Shown: in pieces, positions 61,821 through 64,000 of the stretch
How the letters are laid out: each line of letters opens with the position of its first letter
How positions within the stretch are numbered: the first letter of the stretch is position 1
Assembly (NCBI RefSeq): GCF_003202405.1
Contig: NZ_QJHL01000002.1
Coordinates: 372,001 to 436,000, forward strand
Direction: 5' to 3'
Length of the DNA: 64,000 nucleotides
From: Flavobacterium hydrophilum
Lineage (GTDB): Bacteria > Bacteroidota > Bacteroidia > Flavobacteriales > Flavobacteriaceae
Translations under genes and position numbers: made by a program
The notes under the pieces: generated by a model
Seen by the model: only the letters and a program-made list of their open reading frames with translations
What the model was told of the DNA's origin: nothing
Database searches by the model: none

Positions 61821-61963
61821 ATTTAAAACACATAGAAGCATAGTTCTTCTTTGATAATAAAAGGCGTTTCACTTTTGCATCAAAACAGATAGCTATGTGT
61901 TTTCAAACAAATGAAATGCCTTCTTTTTGAGCTTGCAAAATCTATGTCTCTATGTGTTTAAAT
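61821..61963. repeat. Long-hairpin repeat of the ACACATAG family, copy 3
   Basis: The ends ATTTAAAACACATAGAAGC (from 61821) and TCTCTATGTGTTTAAAT (to 61963) are complementary with few mismatches. The interior matches copy 2 closely: AAAAGGCGT, CACTTTTGCATCAAAACA, ATAGCTATGTGTTTTCAAA and ATGCCTT. It lies between a terminator and the M1 peptidase gene. Confidence 0.75.
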
Positions 61964-62000
61964 ATTTTTTATTTTTAACGAATCTTATATTCTCCTAAAA

Positions 62001-64000
62001 ATGAAAATTATCTACAGCTTTCTTAGTTTTTTTGCAATGATTACAGTTGGTTTTTCTCAATCAAAACAAAAAGAAAGTGTTCTTTTAGAAAATGGCGTTT
62101 CCGAGCAGCTGGCTATTTTTCGGAAACATCAAATTTCTGATGTGAATTATGAGCTTTTATTCGAAATCCCAAATCAGAAAAGTGAAAACATCGATTCTCA
62201 ATTGACTTTAAATTTGAATTTGTCTGATTTGAGTCAGCCTTTACTTTTGGATTTTAAAGAGAAAACTTCAAATATAAAATCAGTTTCAGCAAACGGAAAA
62301 AATATTGCCATTGTTCATGAAAAAGGGCATATTGTGCTTCCTGTTGGAAGTTTGGTTTCAGGGAAAAATACAATTACCATTTCCTTCATCGCCGGAAATC
62401 TATCTTTAAACCGAAACGATGATTTTCTGTACACTTTGTTAGTTCCGGATCGGGCGAGTACATTGTTTCCGTGTTTTGATCAGCCGGACATCAAAGCAAC
62501 TTATAAATTGAGTCTTTCGGTTCCAAAAGACTGGAAGGTTTTGGCAGGAGCCGATGTAAAAGAGACTGTTGAAAAAGGCAATTTTACTTTGTACGCTTTT
62601 GCGGAATCAGACAAAATGAGTACCTATTTGTTTTCTTTCGTAGCAGGAAAATTCAATAGTGTTACGAAAAAACCGGGTTTAGAAATGACTTTTTTATACC
62701 GGGAAAATGATAAAGGCAAAATAGAAAGCAGCACCGATACGATTTTCAGTTTGCACCAGCAGTCGTTGGATTTTTTAGAAAAGTATACGAATTATAAATT
62801 TCCGTTTCAGAAGCTGGATTTTGCTTCAATTCCGGGTTTTCAATATGGCGGAATGGAGCATGTTGGTGCGATTCAGTACCGCGAATCGACTTTGTTTTTG
62901 GATAACAGCGCTACTGACAGCGAAAAGTTAAACCGCGCAAAATTGATTGCTCATGAAACCTCGCATATGTGGTTTGGCGATTTGGTTACAATGAAATGGT
63001 TTGATGATGTGTGGATGAAAGAAGTGTTTGCGAATTTTATGGCAGATAAAATCATGAACCCGATTTTTCCGAAAGTGAATCATAATCTGCAGTTTTTTAC
63101 AGCGCATTATGGCAGCGCTTACGCGGAAGACCGCTCTTTGGGAACCCATCCGATAAAACAGCATTTAGCCAATTTAAAAGACGCCGGCTCGCTTTACGGA
63201 AGTATTATTTATAACAAAGCACCTATTATGATGCGCCAGCTGGAAGCTTCGATGGGAAAAGACGCTTTCCAAAAAGGGATTCAAAAATACATTCAAAAAT
63301 ATGCCAATGACAATGCCGACTGGAATAATCTCATAGAAATTCTCGATGCAGAAACGCCTTTGGATATGAAGAAATGGAGTGAAGTCTGGGTCAATAAATC
63401 CGGTAGGGCGATTTTTTCTGATAAAATAGAATTAGATAAAAACAACAAGATTAAAAACTTCGAAATTAGCCAGAAAGCAGAAGATGACTCGGCAAATATC
63501 TGGCCACAGATTTTCCAGATTGGTTTGGTTTATAAAGGTGAAATAAAAGTACTAAATGCTCAGATTCAGGATAAAAATATCCAGTTAAAAGAAGCTTTAG
63601 GACTTAAAAAACCACTTGCTGTCATTTATAATTATAATGGTTTTGGATACGGTGTTTTTCCGCTTGACGGGAATAATTTAAATTATATTTCAGGTTTAAA
63701 AGATGAGGTTGCAAGAGCATCGTCTTACAGTAATCTTTATGAAAATATGCTGGTTGGAAGTGTTGCTGTCGACGAGGCTTTTAATTGTTTTTTGAAAGGT
63801 ATTAAATCGGAAGAAAATGAACTGGTGTTGCGAATTATATCAGGAAATCTAAACACGATTTATTGGAGATTTTTGACACAAAAGCAACAAGATAAAGTTC
63901 AAAAACAGGTTACGGATATTTTATACGAGCGTTTGCAGGCTAATTTATCTTCTAATGTCAAAAAGACCTTATTCGGATTATTCAGTTCAATTGCTTATTC
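62001..64000 (+). CDS. M1-family aminopeptidase (partial, runs off the right edge)
   Basis: 666 codons from the ATG at 62001 without a stop. A signal peptide (MKIIYSFLSFFAMITVGFS) exports it. The N-terminal beta domain includes PDRASTLFPCFDQPDIKA, a family hallmark. The exopeptidase loop, usually GAMEN, reads GGMEH (283-287). The zinc site HETSH (318-322) with Glu341 in WMKE completes HExxH-x18-E. The catalytic Tyr is probably in SLYGSIIYNKAP. M1 enzymes remove N-terminal residues from peptides; here it is periplasmic. The C-terminal helical domain is cut by the window end. Confidence 0.93.
   Translation, partial: MKIIYSFLSFFAMITVGFSQSKQKESVLLENGVSEQLAIFRKHQISDVNYELLFEIPNQKSENIDSQLTLNLNLSDLSQPLLLDFKEKTSNIKSVSANGKNIAIVHEKGHIVLPVGSLVSGKNTITISFIAGNLSLNRNDDFLYTLLVPDRASTLFPCFDQPDIKATYKLSLSVPKDWKVLAGADVKETVEKGNFTLYAFAESDKMSTYLFSFVAGKFNSVTKKPGLEMTFLYRENDKGKIESSTDTIFSLHQQSLDFLEKYTNYKFPFQKLDFASIPGFQYGGMEHVGAIQYRESTLFLDNSATDSEKLNRAKLIAHETSHMWFGDLVTMKWFDDVWMKEVFANFMADKIMNPIFPKVNHNLQFFTAHYGSAYAEDRSLGTHPIKQHLANLKDAGSLYGSIIYNKAPIMMRQLEASMGKDAFQKGIQKYIQKYANDNADWNNLIEILDAETPLDMKKWSEVWVNKSGRAIFSDKIELDKNNKIKNFEISQKAEDDSANIWPQIFQIGLVYKGEIKVLNAQIQDKNIQLKEALGLKKPLAVIYNYNGFGYGVFPLDGNNLNYISGLKDEVARASSYSNLYENMLVGSVAVDEAFNCFLKGIKSEENELVLRIISGNLNTIYWRFLTQKQQDKVQKQVTDILYERLQANLSSNVKKTLFGLFSSIAY

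Noticed and set aside
1..64000. tRNA, rRNA and phage genes
   Set aside because: I looked for tRNA arms, rRNA segments, integrase and phage structural motifs in the gaps and saw none. The absence of short RNAs cannot be proven without a search tool.

Overview
The window looks like a piece of a Flavobacterium chromosome (Bacteroidota, Flavobacteriaceae). The reasons are: low GC, weak or absent Shine-Dalgarno sequences, many -7 boxes of the form TAnnTTTG, a fused MurF-alanine racemase, a DNA polymerase III alpha subunit with its own N-terminal exonuclease, a type IX secretion (T9SS) sorting domain, SusC-like TonB receptor architecture and an S16 protein with a long acidic tail. No tRNA, rRNA, CRISPR array, prophage or transposase gene was found. 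Two genes run off the edges: an acyl-CoA dehydrogenase at the left and an M1 aminopeptidase at the right.

Layout. 1-3000: tRNA methylase, RimM and ribosomal protein S16, then an RRM RNA-binding protein. 3070-8850: a leucine-type branched-chain operon on the minus strand (leuC, leuD, a methyltransferase, a LeuA/CimA-type synthase, leuB), with a hairpin terminator after leuD. 9245-11134: AraC regulator, short-chain dehydrogenase and a large palindrome upstream. 11374-15909: DnaE. 16077-25073: envelope and peptidase genes, including a TonB receptor with a small His/Cys-rich partner that suggests metal uptake. 25180-28160: MurF-Alr and MscL. 28175-29743: a secreted repeat protein. 30004-33800: Asd, then ferredoxin, NifU and Mrp iron-sulfur genes. 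33930-41554: an ABC efflux operon divergent from a sigma-54 response regulator and its kinase. 41800-48733: L,D-transpeptidase, alkyltransferase-like protein, LysE, TrmB, Amt, a lipoprotein with three copies of a Cys/His motif, and a ribosome hibernation factor. 48857-52949: an accessory-looking block (PLD-helicase, Nudix protein, unknown protein). 53094-56456: AsmA and thioredoxin. 56610-61717: a LytTR two-component system beside small secreted proteins and lipoproteins.

Two regulatory circuits can be read from the DNA. First, the ABC efflux operon has a sigma-54-like promoter (GG-N10-AC, one base from consensus) and, about 108 bp upstream of its expected start, a 38-bp symmetric site next to the sigma-54 activator gene. 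Second, the LytTR regulator is flanked by a direct repeat (GTCTATT twice, 20-bp period). The same repeat recurs upstream of a second lipoprotein gene, and in both places it sits exactly 28 bases before a -7-like box. This defines a small predicted regulon.

The intergenic space is rich in short repeat families. They include two copies of a candidate structured RNA with a covarying hairpin, three copies of a 140-bp long-hairpin element, a MITE-like element with perfect 19-bp inverted ends plus a short relative, and nested inverted repeats around 18.2-18.6 kb and 40.1 kb. All family assignments are from reading the sequence only; no database search was possible.
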